From positions 1-64,000 of the forward strand of contig NZ_CAJPVI010000035.1 of NCBI RefSeq assembly GCF_905397435.1: 64,000 nucleotides of DNA, written 5' to 3'. The position numbers were made by a program, and so were the translations under genes. Source of the stretch: Cupriavidus numazuensis. Lineage in GTDB: Bacteria; Pseudomonadota; Gammaproteobacteria; Burkholderiales; Burkholderiaceae. The notes under the pieces were generated by a model. It was not told where the DNA came from and searched no databases. It worked only from the letters and a program-made list of their open reading frames with translations. This document shows, piece by piece, positions 1-8,754 of the stretch (position 1 is the first letter of the stretch; every line of letters begins with the position of its first letter).

Positions 1-62
1 GCGCTCATCTTGGCGTGATCGAGGTCTTGTTCGACGGGCAGGTTCTGGATGGTGAGGGACAT
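1..62 (-). CDS. N-terminus of a small unknown protein (partial)
   Basis: Reading leftward from an ATG at 60-62, the frame is open to the window edge and gives the first 20 residues of a protein that begins MSLTIQNLPV. A good Shine-Dalgarno (AAGGAG on the minus strand, plus-strand 70-75) sits 7 bases before the ATG, which fixes the start. Too little is present to name the family. It is divergent from the Bug gene at 440, and the 377-bp gap between them carries two palindromes that may serve either gene. Confidence 0.6.
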   Translation of the reverse strand, partial: MSLTIQNLPVEQDLDHAKMS

Positions 63-439
63 GATGAAACTCCTTGAGGGTGCTGGGCTGACTTTGGTTT
101 AGAGGGCATCGTGTGTTGCGCTCGCAGTCATATACGCATGGGGTGTGCCAGGCCTCGTTCCAACCGCTTGAAAAGCGTTCAATGCCTTGAAACTAAAGAG
201 AAAATTACGGTGACGGGAGGTCAATCTCGGCCAATGCGGGCTGGATGGATGTCGGTGCCGGCCAGACACATCCGCTGCGATCTGTTTGCTGAACGACGAC
301 ACGAGTGATCCGACGCGTCCGTGGATACCCACATTGACGTGGAATTTCACCTGCGTAAAATCGAATTCATAAATATGAATAAAGAGTGGTGCGAGCCCGA
401 CCGATCGCATCCGATCAACGCAGTAGTGGAGACACACCT
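63..439. promoter_or_regulatory. Divergent intergenic region with two palindromes
   Basis: No convincing gene lies in this gap; the short ORFs in it lack ribosome sites. Two inverted repeats stand out. At 168-182 is TTGAA-AAGCG-TTCAA, which also satisfies the T-N11-A rule of LysR boxes. At 365-380 is the 16-bp palindrome ATTCATA-AA-TATGAAT, in a short AT-rich patch 60 bp before the Bug start at 440. Both are the right size for dimeric regulators. No regulator gene is adjacent inside the window, so the cognate protein may lie to the left. The regulatory role is inferred. Confidence 0.4.
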
Positions 440-1411
440 ATGAAGCCGAATTTCCGTCGCCGCCTGGTGCTATGTGCGGCCGTGCTGGGCGCCATGCCAG
501 CGCTGGCCTGGAGCGACACCTATCCCAGCAAGCCGATCCGCATGGTGGTGCCGTTCTCCCCGGGCGGCGCCACCGATGTTGTGGCGCGCCTGATCTCGCA
601 GAAGCTTGGCGAGGCGCTGAAGCAATCGGTGGTGGTGGAAAACCGGCCCGGCGCCAACGGCATCATCGGCACCGATGTCGTCGCGCGCGCCGCGCCTGAC
701 GGCTATACCTTGTTGCTCAATACCGCTGGTGCGCAGACCCTGAGCCCGCTGATCTACAAGGCCAGCTACGACCCGCTAAAGAGCTTCGAGCCGATTTCGC
801 TGATCAGCAATATCGGCTTCGTGATGGTGGTGCACCCGTCGGTGCCGGCCAAGACCGTGCAGGAATTCGTCGCGCTGGCCAAGTCCAAGACCCGGCCGCT
901 GAGCCTGTCGGCGGGCAGCAGCATGATCGAGCTGATTGGCGCCAGCTTTAAAGCGACCGCCGGCACGCCTGACGTCGTCAGCGTGTCCTACAAGGGCACC
1001 GGCCCGCAGATGCAGGCCGTGGTGGCAGGCGAGGTCGACATGACGATCGACCCGTTCAACTCGATGGCGATGATCAAGGCCGGCAAGCTGCGCCCGCTGG
1101 CGGTGCTGTCGGACAAGCGCTCGCCGGCGCTACCGGATGTGCCGACCATGCACGAAGCCGGCTACGAAGGCATGTCGTTCGGTTCATGGGCGGGCCTGCT
1201 GGCTCCGGCAGGGACGCCGAAGGAGATCATCACGCGCCTGAACAAGGAGGTGACCCGTATCGTGGCGCTGCCGGAGATCCGCGAGAAGCTGGCCGCGATC
1301 GACTACGACGCCGTGGGCAGCACGCCGGAGCAGTTTGCGACCACCATTGCGCAGGACACCGCGCGGTGGAAGAAGATCGTGAAGGAGACGAACTACAAGG
1401 CGGGGTCGTGA
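440..1411 (+). CDS. Bug-family periplasmic solute receptor (TctC-like)
   Basis: A 323-aa extracytoplasmic receptor of the tripartite tricarboxylate transporter (Bug) family. A basic n-region and hydrophobic core (MKPNFRRRLVLCAAVLGAMP) ending near residue 24 form a signal peptide. The mature start, YPSKPIRMVVPFSPGGATD, is the diagnostic Bug N-terminus, and the PDGYTLLL, YKGTGPQ and LPDVPTMHEAG stretches complete the fold signature. The frame could begin at 386, but the ATG at 440 has GGAG about 10 bases upstream and places the signal peptide correctly. No TctA/TctB membrane genes are nearby, as is usual for the many orphan Bug receptors of Bordetella and Cupriavidus. The ligand cannot be read from the sequence; carboxylates are typical. 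It converges on the CoA-transferase gene that ends at 1501. Confidence 0.9.
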   Translation: MKPNFRRRLVLCAAVLGAMPALAWSDTYPSKPIRMVVPFSPGGATDVVARLISQKLGEALKQSVVVENRPGANGIIGTDVVARAAPDGYTLLLNTAGAQTLSPLIYKASYDPLKSFEPISLISNIGFVMVVHPSVPAKTVQEFVALAKSKTRPLSLSAGSSMIELIGASFKATAGTPDVVSVSYKGTGPQMQAVVAGEVDMTIDPFNSMAMIKAGKLRPLAVLSDKRSPALPDVPTMHEAGYEGMSFGSWAGLLAPAGTPKEIITRLNKEVTRIVALPEIREKLAAIDYDAVGSTPEQFATTIAQDTARWKKIVKETNYKAGS

Positions 1412-1500
1412 TGATGTGACGGTGCGCCTGGCGTCCCGTTGAACCGCGGGATGCCAGACGCGGCATGCGGGTGCTTGCGAGGATCTCGCCCGCTTTCTTG

Positions 1501-2658
1501 CTACCCGATGCCGAGTTCTTTCAGGATGTCGCCGGTATGCTCGCCAAGCCTTGGCGCGACCCCGCCCGCCTGCGGCTGCGAGTCCGACCACCGCGCAGTC
1601 GGGCGCAGGCCGCGGTACCAGTTGCCCTCTGCGTCCTGATAGCGGTGAACCACGCCGCGTTCCGGGCGTTCCATTTCGCCGACCAGCTCATCGATCCCCA
1701 TGGCCCGCGCAGCCGGAATATCGGCAGCATTCAGCGCTTCGATCCACTCCTCGGTGGTGCGCGTGGCCATGTGCTGGTCCACGAACGCATAGACCTCGTC
1801 GATGTGTTGTGTGCGGCTTGTCATCGAGCGGAAGCGCGGGTCGCTTTCCCACAGGTCACCGGCGCCGACGAGTTGCAGGAACGACTCCCAATGGCGGTCG
1901 GTGTAGACGATACTGCTGAGCCAGCCGTCCCGCGTCCGGTACGGGCGGCGATAGGGCGATAGCAGGCGCGGATTGCCTGGCGGGCCGATCGGTGGTTCGA
2001 AGGTCGAGGCGCCGAGGTGGTCGCTCAGCACGAACGAGGCCATGGTCTCGAGCATGGGGATCTCGATGTACTGGCCGGCACCACCATGCATGCGCTGCTG
2101 CATCAGCGCGGCCAGCACGGTCTGCGCGGCAAACAGTCCCATGGTCTTGTCCGCGAGATTGAGCGGCAGGTACTGCGGCGCGCAGCCGTTTGCGCGCGAC
2201 ACCAGGTCCGGCAGCGCGATCATCCCCTGGATCAGGTCGTCATAGGCGGGCCTGCCCGCATCGGGACCGGCTTCGCCGAAGCCGGACAGGAACACATAGA
2301 TCAGCTTGTCGTTGCAGGCGCGCAGCGTATTCCAGTCGAGCCCCAGCTTCTCAAGGGCCTTGCGGCGCATGTTGGTGATGAACACGTCGGACGAGGCAAT
2401 TGCCTTGCGGATGACGTCCGGCGCATCGGGCGACTTCAGGTCCAGGCACAGGCTGCGCTTGCCGCGGTTCAGGTTCAGGAAGACCGGCCCCATGCCGGGC
2501 TCGCGATGCGGGCCCATGCCGCGCATGATGTCGCCTTCGGGCGGCTCCAGCTTGATCACGTCGGCACCGTACTCGGCCAGCATCTGCGTGGCGTACGGAC
2601 CCATGATGACGCTCGTGAGATCGAGTACGCGGATGCCGCTCAGCGGAAGTTTGCTCAT
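1501..2658 (-). CDS. Family III CoA-transferase (CaiB/BaiF type)
   Basis: A 385-aa cytoplasmic enzyme that moves CoA between carboxylic acids. The N-terminal LSGIRVLDLTSVIMGPYATQ and the ADVIKLEPPEGD stretch (about 31-43) are the CaiB/BaiF signature, and NLNRGKRSLCLDL follows. Asp170 in LADKTMG sits where the catalytic aspartate of formyl-CoA transferase lies. It starts 12 bp after the Bug receptor stop at 2671 and is the last gene of a three-gene minus-strand operon (hydratase, Bug receptor, CoA-transferase). This suggests uptake of a carboxylate, activation by CoA transfer, then hydration or dehydration. Substrate unknown. Confidence 0.9.
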   Translation of the reverse strand: MSKLPLSGIRVLDLTSVIMGPYATQMLAEYGADVIKLEPPEGDIMRGMGPHREPGMGPVFLNLNRGKRSLCLDLKSPDAPDVIRKAIASSDVFITNMRRKALEKLGLDWNTLRACNDKLIYVFLSGFGEAGPDAGRPAYDDLIQGMIALPDLVSRANGCAPQYLPLNLADKTMGLFAAQTVLAALMQQRMHGGAGQYIEIPMLETMASFVLSDHLGASTFEPPIGPPGNPRLLSPYRRPYRTRDGWLSSIVYTDRHWESFLQLVGAGDLWESDPRFRSMTSRTQHIDEVYAFVDQHMATRTTEEWIEALNAADIPAARAMGIDELVGEMERPERGVVHRYQDAEGNWYRGLRPTARWSDSQPQAGGVAPRLGEHTGDILKELGIG

Positions 2659-2670
2659 GGCTGGCCTCGC

Positions 2671-3642
2671 TTACTGCGCCTCGATGTGGGCATCCTTCAC
2701 GATGCTGCCCCACTTGCGGATCTCCGCGCTGACGAAGCTGCGGAACTCGGGCACGCCCATCTGTCCGGGCGTAGTCCCTTGCTGCAGGAGCGTGTTCCTG
2801 AAGGCCGGCTCGTTCATCGAACTCACCGCCAGTTCGTTGAGACGGTTCACGATCGCAGGCGGCGTGCCGGCCGGCGCGTAGAAGCCGATCCAGATTTCGG
2901 TCTCGTAGCCGGGCACGCCTTGCTCGGCGACGGTCGGCACATTCGGCAGCATCGCGTTGCGCGTGCGTGTCGTGACGGCGATCGGCGTCAGCTTGCCGGC
3001 CTGGATGTACTTGGTCGCAGTCAGCGCGTCGACGAACGACGCCTGGATCTGTCCGCCCAGCAGGTCATTGACCGCAGCCGCAGTCCCTTTGTACGGCACA
3101 TGCAGCAGCGGGGCGCCGGTACGGCCGGCAAGCAGCGCGCCGGACAGGTGAGTGGTGCCGCCGGTGCCCGAAGACCCGTAGCTGAGGCCGCCGGTGCGCT
3201 TGGCGTAGGCCACGAGTTCCGGCAGGTTGTGCGCCGGGACCGCCGGGTTGACCACCAGCACGTTAGGGGTGCTGGCAAGCAGTGCGACCGGGGCGAAATC
3301 GCGTTCGGTGTCATACGGAAGCTGCTTCGTGATGGAAGGGTTCACCACGTGGGCCGTCGTTGTCACCATCAGCGTATAGCCGTCGGGCTTCGATCTCGCC
3401 ACGCGTTCCGCGCCAATGATGCCGCCCGCGCCCAGGCGGTTTTCCACGACCACGGGCTGACCGAGTGCCTTCTGCATGGTCTTGGCCAGTTGCCGAGCGA
3501 GGACGTCGGTCATGCCACCGGCAGCGAATGGCACGACAAGCGAAATCGGTTGCGTCGGATAGTCGGCGGCATGCGCAGCGCCGGCCAGTAGCATCGCACC
3601 GACGCCGAGCAGGCGCCGGCCGAACTGCGAAAGGCGTTTCAT
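2671..3642 (-). CDS. Bug-family periplasmic solute receptor
   Basis: A 323-aa receptor related to but distinct from the one at 440. The signal peptide (MKRLSQFGRRLLGVGAMLLA) ends at an AHA-A cleavage site, and the mature protein opens YPTQPISLVVPFAAGGMTD. The ATG at 3640-3642 was chosen over the longer frame to 3792 because a strong GGAGGAG lies just upstream on the minus strand and the upstream residues do not look coding. It is the middle gene of an operon, with 52 bp to the hydratase gene before it and 12 bp to the CoA-transferase gene after it. The cargo is probably the acid that the neighbouring enzymes metabolise. Confidence 0.9.
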   Translation of the reverse strand: MKRLSQFGRRLLGVGAMLLAGAAHAADYPTQPISLVVPFAAGGMTDVLARQLAKTMQKALGQPVVVENRLGAGGIIGAERVARSKPDGYTLMVTTTAHVVNPSITKQLPYDTERDFAPVALLASTPNVLVVNPAVPAHNLPELVAYAKRTGGLSYGSSGTGGTTHLSGALLAGRTGAPLLHVPYKGTAAAVNDLLGGQIQASFVDALTATKYIQAGKLTPIAVTTRTRNAMLPNVPTVAEQGVPGYETEIWIGFYAPAGTPPAIVNRLNELAVSSMNEPAFRNTLLQQGTTPGQMGVPEFRSFVSAEIRKWGSIVKDAHIEAQ

Positions 3643-3694
3643 CTTTTTGTCTCCTCCAGTGTCGTCTCTTTGTTGTTCTGGCGGCGTGTGCGGC

Positions 3695-4468
3695 TTACCT
3701 GGCGCGCTTGCGGTTCTGCAGGAAGGTTTCCATATAGCGCTTGGGCTCATCGGTCTCATAGGCGGAGACCAGCGCATCGATGCCGATCGCAATCGCCTCC
3801 TGCAGCGGCATGCGTTCCCAGTTGCGGATCAGCTGCTTCTGGATGCGCATCGCGCGCGGCGCGCCTTCAAGCAGTTCGTGGCGCCAGTGCGCGGCGCGCG
3901 GTTCGAGTTCGCCTTGTGGCGCCACGTCGCTGATCAGGCCCCATTCGAGCGCAAGGCCGGCCGGGATCATGCGTCCGCTCAGCAGCAGGTCGCGCGTGCG
4001 CGTCATGCCGATCATCGCGGGCAGCATGGCGCCGTGGATCACTGACGGGACGCCGAGCTTGACCTCCGGCATGCCGAACTTCGCGCCGGCATCGGCGATC
4101 TTGATATCGCAGACGGCGGCGACCTCCATGCCGGCACCGAGGCAGTACCCGGAGATGACCGACATAGTTGGGAAGGGCAGGTCGCGGATCTGCTCGCACA
4201 GGCCGTGCACGCCGCGGATATAGGCGTCGATATCGGCCTTGCCCGCATCCTTGAGGAACTTGATGTCCGCGCCGCCGAGAAACGCTGACTCGCCGCCCTT
4301 GATGACGAGCAATTGGGTCTCTTCGCAGCGCGACAACTCGCGCAGCGTCTGCGTGTAGACCGCGCACGCTTCGGCGGTCAGAAGGTTCAGACGGCCGTTG
4401 TCGAACGTGATGACCACCACACCGCCGGCCTGGCGGTCGATGATGCAGCGGGGCGTTGTCGTCTCCAT
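3695..4468 (-). CDS. Enoyl-CoA hydratase/isomerase family protein
   Basis: A 257-aa crotonase-fold enzyme. The oxyanion-hole segments are visible as ESAFLGGADIKFLKDAG and SGYCLGAGMEVAAVCDIKIA, with FGMPEVKLGVPS following. The ATG at 4466-4468 is preferred over 4523-4525 because the longer start would overlap the repeated TTCATGA operator and has no ribosome site. It is the first gene of the operon that runs left to 1501 and is divergent from the LysR gene at 4567, its likely regulator. The family covers hydratases, isomerases and hydrolases, so the exact reaction is open. Confidence 0.88.
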   Translation of the reverse strand: METTTPRCIIDRQAGGVVVITFDNGRLNLLTAEACAVYTQTLRELSRCEETQLLVIKGGESAFLGGADIKFLKDAGKADIDAYIRGVHGLCEQIRDLPFPTMSVISGYCLGAGMEVAAVCDIKIADAGAKFGMPEVKLGVPSVIHGAMLPAMIGMTRTRDLLLSGRMIPAGLALEWGLISDVAPQGELEPRAAHWRHELLEGAPRAMRIQKQLIRNWERMPLQEAIAIGIDALVSAYETDEPKRYMETFLQNRKRAR

Positions 4469-4566
4469 GGATGTTTTTCCGGTCGGTGGTGAATGTGACG
4501 CAATGGTAGGGATGGATCGATTCATGACACAATCGACTTCTGTTCATGATTCAAGTCCAGATTGGA
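4469..4566. promoter_or_regulatory. Divergent LysR-type control region
   Basis: Between the hydratase start and the LysR start, the heptamer TTCATGA occurs twice in direct orientation, at 4521-4527 and 4543-4549, exactly 22 bp (two helical turns) apart. Each copy contains the self-complementary TCATGA. This arrangement suits a LysR tetramer bound on one DNA face and controlling both divergent promoters. I did not find a convincing -35/-10 pair. Confidence 0.45.
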
Positions 4567-5487
4567 ATGAATATCACCTACCGTCAGCTCCGGCTTTTCC
4601 TGGAGGTGTTCGAAACGCGCAGCATCACGGCGGCGGCGAGCCGCCAGCACATCACGCAGTCGGCGGCCAGCAAGGTGATCGCGGAACTGGAGGCGCAGCT
4701 CGGATTCGACCTGTTCGACCGGACCACGCGACGCGTCGAGCCCAACGACGCCGCGCGCGAATTCCATGCCTTTGCCGTCGATGTGGTTGCCACCATGCAG
4801 GCCGCCACGCGCAGCGTGGAGGAACTCATCGCCATGAAGCGCGGCAAAGTGAGCATTGCCGCGTCGCCGCTGATGGTCTACGGATTGCTATCGGGCCCGA
4901 TTGCGGCATACCGCAGCCGGTTCCCGGGCGTCCGGTTCGAACTGCATGAATTGTCGACTGACGAAACCGTCGAGAGCGTGCGCTCCGGCACCGTGGACTT
5001 CGGCTTTGCCGCGATGGATGCGGAATTGCCGGGCGTATCGACAGAGGTGGTTTACCGGGACAGCATGCATGTCGTGTTGAACCCCGGACATGCGCTTGCC
5101 CAACGCGGTTCGGTGGCGCTCGCCGATCTGAGCGATTGTGACCACATCAGCCTGCGGCGTTTCTACAGCGTGCGCCGCACGCTGGATCAGCTTGTCGCAG
5201 GCAAGGGCGTCAGCCTGCCCAGCGGCATCGAAGTCGGCACGCTTACCTCGGCGCTGGGGCTGGTTCGCCGTGGCGCCGGGGTCCTCATCGCTCCCGGGTA
5301 CGTGGCAACCATTGCGCACGAGTGGGGCATGCAGACTGTTGCGATCAAGGACTTGCCGGAGGATGTTCACCAGGTGTCGCTGATACAGAGAAAGCTGGCG
5401 CGGCCGACATTGGCGGCACGGCAGTTTCTCCAGGAGTTGGTGCCGCGGCTGGTGGAGCAGGGTGGTGTCAAGACATCCGCGTTGTGA
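4567..5487 (+). CDS. LysR-family transcriptional regulator
   Basis: A 306-aa regulator. The winged helix-turn-helix fills about residues 1-60 (ITYRQLRLFLEVFETRSITAA, then SAASKVIAELEAQLGFDLFDR) and a periplasmic-binding-like effector domain follows from about 90. The frame also permits an ATG at 4546; 4567 was chosen because MNITYRQLRLF is the standard length before the first helix. It is divergent from the hydratase-Bug-CoA-transferase operon and probably responds to its substrate or a CoA intermediate. It nearly abuts the convergent LysR gene at 5500. Confidence 0.9.
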   Translation: MNITYRQLRLFLEVFETRSITAAASRQHITQSAASKVIAELEAQLGFDLFDRTTRRVEPNDAAREFHAFAVDVVATMQAATRSVEELIAMKRGKVSIAASPLMVYGLLSGPIAAYRSRFPGVRFELHELSTDETVESVRSGTVDFGFAAMDAELPGVSTEVVYRDSMHVVLNPGHALAQRGSVALADLSDCDHISLRRFYSVRRTLDQLVAGKGVSLPSGIEVGTLTSALGLVRRGAGVLIAPGYVATIAHEWGMQTVAIKDLPEDVHQVSLIQRKLARPTLAARQFLQELVPRLVEQGGVKTSAL

Positions 5488-5499
5488 TGGATGGCCAGT

Positions 5500-6441
5500 T
5501 CAGTCAGCAGGCACAGTCCGCCGCCCCCAGTTCACCGCCTGCCGTTCCAGATGCGCACGAATGAACTCCATCAACGTACGCGTCGCCAGTGTCGGATAGC
5601 GGTTCGGCGCCGTCAGCATATAGACGCTGTCGCCAACGCCTTCGGGCTCGCACTCGGCCAGCACCTCGCGTACCTGTCCTGACTGCAACTGCCGCCACAC
5701 CGCGTAGCGCGGCAGCAGCGCGACGCCGAGGTCCGCCATCATCGATTCAAACAGGAACGGGTAGTCGCCGGACTGGATGCGCGGCATCACGCGCAGCGTC
5801 ATCGGCGTGCCAGCCAGCCACACCTTCAGCGTGAAGCGCCGCCCGAGCGAGGCGGGCGCGATCATGTCGCAGCGCTCCAGGTCCGCGACGCTGACAACCG
5901 GCCCGTGGGCGTCCAGGAACGCAGCGGAGGCGCACAGGCACCAGCCGACATCGCAGATGCGCCGGGCAACGTGGTCCTCGGGCGGCTGCGAGGTGATCTT
6001 GAGCGCTACGTCGACTTCGGCCGAGATCAGGTCGCCGATGTTGTCGTTGATGACCACGCGCAGCGAGATCTGCGGATAGTTGCGCGCGAATTCCAGCAGC
6101 AATGGCGTCAGGTACAGATGGCCGAGCCCGGTCGGCAGGCGGATGCGCACGTCGCCGCGCACCAGCTGGCCCAGGCTGTCGATGGAGGTGTTCGCCGCCT
6201 TCAGTTCGTCGAGCATGCGCAGTGCGTGCGCATAGAGCAATTGCCCCGCCTCGGTCAGTTCGACATGCCGCGTGGTGCGCCGCATGAGCTGCGCGCCCAG
6301 ATGCTGCTCGAGGATTTTCAGGCGCCGCGAGACGTTGGACCTCGTCATGCCGCTGCGCTCGGCGGCAGCGGTCAGCGTGCGGGACTCGACCATGGTCACG
6401 AATAGCCGGACGAGATTCAGGTCGAAATTATTGTCAATCAT
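5500..6441 (-). CDS. LysR-family transcriptional regulator
   Basis: A 313-aa LysR protein: HTH in the first 60 residues (FDLNLVRLFVTMVESRTLTAA, then RSNVSRRLKILEQHLGAQL) and an effector-binding domain from about 90 to 300. The RTTRHVELTEAG stretch resembles the CrgA-like branch. It is divergent from the CoA-transferase gene at 6530 across 88 bp and presumably controls that three-gene operon. Its stop lies 12 bp from the stop of the previous LysR gene, and no terminator hairpin is visible between the two. Confidence 0.9.
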   Translation of the reverse strand: MIDNNFDLNLVRLFVTMVESRTLTAAAERSGMTRSNVSRRLKILEQHLGAQLMRRTTRHVELTEAGQLLYAHALRMLDELKAANTSIDSLGQLVRGDVRIRLPTGLGHLYLTPLLLEFARNYPQISLRVVINDNIGDLISAEVDVALKITSQPPEDHVARRICDVGWCLCASAAFLDAHGPVVSVADLERCDMIAPASLGRRFTLKVWLAGTPMTLRVMPRIQSGDYPFLFESMMADLGVALLPRYAVWRQLQSGQVREVLAECEPEGVGDSVYMLTAPNRYPTLATRTLMEFIRAHLERQAVNWGRRTVPAD

Positions 6442-6471
6442 GAGTCAACACGGGTGGCACAAATCGCTGGA

Positions 6472-6500
6472 TTGTCATGGCCGGGAGCCGGAACTAGCAT
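6472..6500 (+). promoter_or_regulatory. Sigma-70-like promoter for the 6530 operon
   Basis: TTGTCA at 6472-6477 (five of six -35 consensus bases) is followed after exactly 17 bp by TAGCAT at 6495-6500 (a TAnnnT -10). Transcription would start near 6507, about 23 bases before the CoA-transferase ATG. It lies in the 88-bp gap divergent from a LysR gene, where an activated promoter is expected. Confidence 0.45.
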
Positions 6501-6529
6501 AAACCAACTGCTCGCTCCTGCCCAACGTT

Positions 6530-7747
6530 ATGACTACTGCGCTTCCCGCTCCTCCCGATTCCGATCTGCCGTTCGCCGGCCTGCGCGTGCTCGACATCAG
6601 CCAGGGCATTGCCGGTCCTTACTGCGCGCATATTCTCTGGCAGCAGGGCGCGGAGATCATCAAGGTCGAGCCGCCCGCCGGCGACTGGGGGCGCAAGGTC
6701 GGCGTCGTGCGTGGCGACTTGAGCGCACTATCGATTGCCTACAACGCGGGCAAGCGCAGCATCTGTGTCGACGCGACGACCGCGGCGGGCAGGGAGGTGC
6801 TGCTGGGACTGGCGGCGGATGCCGACATCGTGGTCCAGAACTTCCGGCCGCAGGTGGCCGACCGCCTTGGCGTCGGCTATGACGTGCTGGCGGCCCGCCG
6901 GCCGGAACTCGTGTACGTATCGATCAGCGGCTATGGCCCGGATGGCCCGTATGCCGACTTTCCGGCTTCGGACTCTGTCATGCAGGCCGATTCCGGCCTG
7001 ATGTATGCGAACCGTGGCAGTGCCGATGGCGTGCCGCGCCGGATCGGCATGCTGCTGGCCGATGCCGCCACGGGGTTGTATGCGGCGCAGGCGTGCGCGG
7101 CGGCGCTGTGCCGGCGCTTTCGCACCGGCAAGGGCAGCCATGTCGAGCTGAACCTGTTCGATGCCTGTTGCGCGCTGCAGGCCAACAACATCCTTGAACA
7201 CGCGATCGGAGGCGCTGCAGCGTCGGGCCCGGTGAGCGCGCCCAACGGCGTGTTCGCGAGCCGTGATGGCAGCCTCACCGTGCTCGCCCTCAACAATGCG
7301 CAGTTTGCGAAACTGAGCCACGCACTGGGCCGCGCGGACTGGCTCGGCGATGCGCGCTTTGCCGATAACGCAGACCGCATGGCGCATGCGGCCGAACTGC
7401 ATGCGCAGGTCGCCGCCGTGATCGCGACGCGCACGACGGCGCAATGGCAGGACATCCTGCGCGAGCATGACGTCCTGCACGCACCCGTGCGCAACTACGA
7501 CGACATCCTCGGTCATCCCCAGGCATTGCATCGGCAGACCTTCCAGACAATCGAGCAGACAGGAATCGGCGCGTTGCCGTTTGCAGGCATTCCCGTGCAG
7601 GGAATGCGCCGCGAGGCCGGACCGGCGCCGGTCAATGGCGAGCACACCTTGCAGATTCTCGAAGGCGCCGGGTTCGATCAGACGGCGATCGCGGGATGGC
7701 TGCGCGATGGCGTGGTGCGGCAGGCCGCTGCGGAGGGCGTGCAATGA
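6530..7747 (+). CDS. Family III CoA-transferase (CaiB/BaiF type)
   Basis: A 405-aa CoA-transferase with the family hallmarks LRVLDISQGIAGPYCAHIL near residue 18, AEIIKVEPPAGDWGR at 41-55, YNAGKRSICVD at 71-81 and the likely catalytic Asp178 in LLADAATGLYA. It is the first gene of an operon with a quinone oxidoreductase (ATGA overlap at 7744-7747) and a Bug receptor. It resembles the enzyme at 1501 in fold but differs clearly in sequence, so the two modules probably handle different acids. Confidence 0.9.
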   Translation: MTTALPAPPDSDLPFAGLRVLDISQGIAGPYCAHILWQQGAEIIKVEPPAGDWGRKVGVVRGDLSALSIAYNAGKRSICVDATTAAGREVLLGLAADADIVVQNFRPQVADRLGVGYDVLAARRPELVYVSISGYGPDGPYADFPASDSVMQADSGLMYANRGSADGVPRRIGMLLADAATGLYAAQACAAALCRRFRTGKGSHVELNLFDACCALQANNILEHAIGGAAASGPVSAPNGVFASRDGSLTVLALNNAQFAKLSHALGRADWLGDARFADNADRMAHAAELHAQVAAVIATRTTAQWQDILREHDVLHAPVRNYDDILGHPQALHRQTFQTIEQTGIGALPFAGIPVQGMRREAGPAPVNGEHTLQILEGAGFDQTAIAGWLRDGVVRQAAAEGVQ

Positions 7748-8754
7748 AGGCACTCGTCTGCCACCAGTTCGGGCCCGTGGAGGATGTCCGTCTTGAGTCG
7801 ATCGCTGCCCCCGTTTCCGCCGATCCGCATGCCGTGACGATCGAAGTCGAATACGCCAGCGTCAGCCATGCGACCGGCCTGATGATCGCGGGCCAGTACC
7901 AGCGGCGGCCGCCGCTGCCGTTCGTGCCGGGCACCGAAGCGGTCGGTCGCGTGGTGTCCTGCGGGGACGCAGTCACGCGGGTCAGGCCTGGCGACCGCGT
8001 CGTTGCCATTGCCGATTGGGGATGCTTTGCCGAGTGCGTCACTGTCCCGTCCCACACCGTCTACGCGGTCCCCGATGCCTTGCCGTCGAAGGTTGCGTTG
8101 CCGGTGCCGATCTCTTATGGCACGGCCTACTGCGGCCTGGTGTGGCGCTGTGCGCTTCGCGCCGAAGACACGGTCCTCGTGCTTGGCGCCGGTGCGGGGG
8201 TGGGTCTCGCCGCGGTCGAGATCGCGCACCAGCTCGGCGCGACCGTCATCGCCTGCGCGAGTACCGAGACCAAGCGCGCCGAAGCGCTGCGCCGTGGCGC
8301 GGCGCATGCCGTATCGCCCGACGGACTCGCGGCAAAGGTCAAGGAACTGACCGGCGGACGTGGTGCCGATGTCGTGCTGGACCCGGTCGGCGGCGATCTG
8401 TTCGCCCAGTCGCTGCGCGCAGCGGCGGCCAATGCCCGGATCCTCAGCATCGGTTTCGCCAGCGGCACGATCCCGCAGGCGCCGGTGAACCTGCTGCTCG
8501 TGAAGAACCTGACGCTGCACGGCTTCTTCTTCGGCCGCTACATCGGCTGGACGCCTGCCGACGAGCGCGCCGAACACGCCGATGCATTGCAGGCCGTGAT
8601 GGCGACCCTGTTCGACTGGGCGGCCACGGGGAAGATCCGACCAACTGTGTCGGCGGTCTATCCCCACGCCGGTTTGAGCGAAGCATTGCACGCCCTGGAA
8701 TCCCGCCAGGTGGTTGGAAAAGTAGCCATAAAAATCAAGGAGACTGACGAGTGA
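7744..8754 (+). CDS. Zinc-less medium-chain quinone oxidoreductase (NADPH:quinone reductase-like)
   Basis: A 336-aa medium-chain dehydrogenase/reductase. The GroES-like domain occupies about 1-125 (PFVPGTEAVGRVVSCGDAV) and the Rossmann domain has LVLGAGAGVGLAAVEIAHQL near 150. The cysteine cluster of zinc-binding alcohol dehydrogenases is absent, which points to the QOR branch that reduces quinones or enoyl groups with NADPH. The ATG at 7744 overlaps the previous stop in ATGA, so translation is coupled. A role in reducing an enoyl intermediate made after CoA transfer is inference. Confidence 0.85.
   Translation: MKALVCHQFGPVEDVRLESIAAPVSADPHAVTIEVEYASVSHATGLMIAGQYQRRPPLPFVPGTEAVGRVVSCGDAVTRVRPGDRVVAIADWGCFAECVTVPSHTVYAVPDALPSKVALPVPISYGTAYCGLVWRCALRAEDTVLVLGAGAGVGLAAVEIAHQLGATVIACASTETKRAEALRRGAAHAVSPDGLAAKVKELTGGRGADVVLDPVGGDLFAQSLRAAAANARILSIGFASGTIPQAPVNLLLVKNLTLHGFFFGRYIGWTPADERAEHADALQAVMATLFDWAATGKIRPTVSAVYPHAGLSEALHALESRQVVGKVAIKIKETDE

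Noticed and set aside
2017-3591. A 524-codon plus-strand frame across the CoA-transferase and Bug genes
   Set aside because: It spans the boundary of two recognisable minus-strand genes and its product is Arg/His-rich without similarity.
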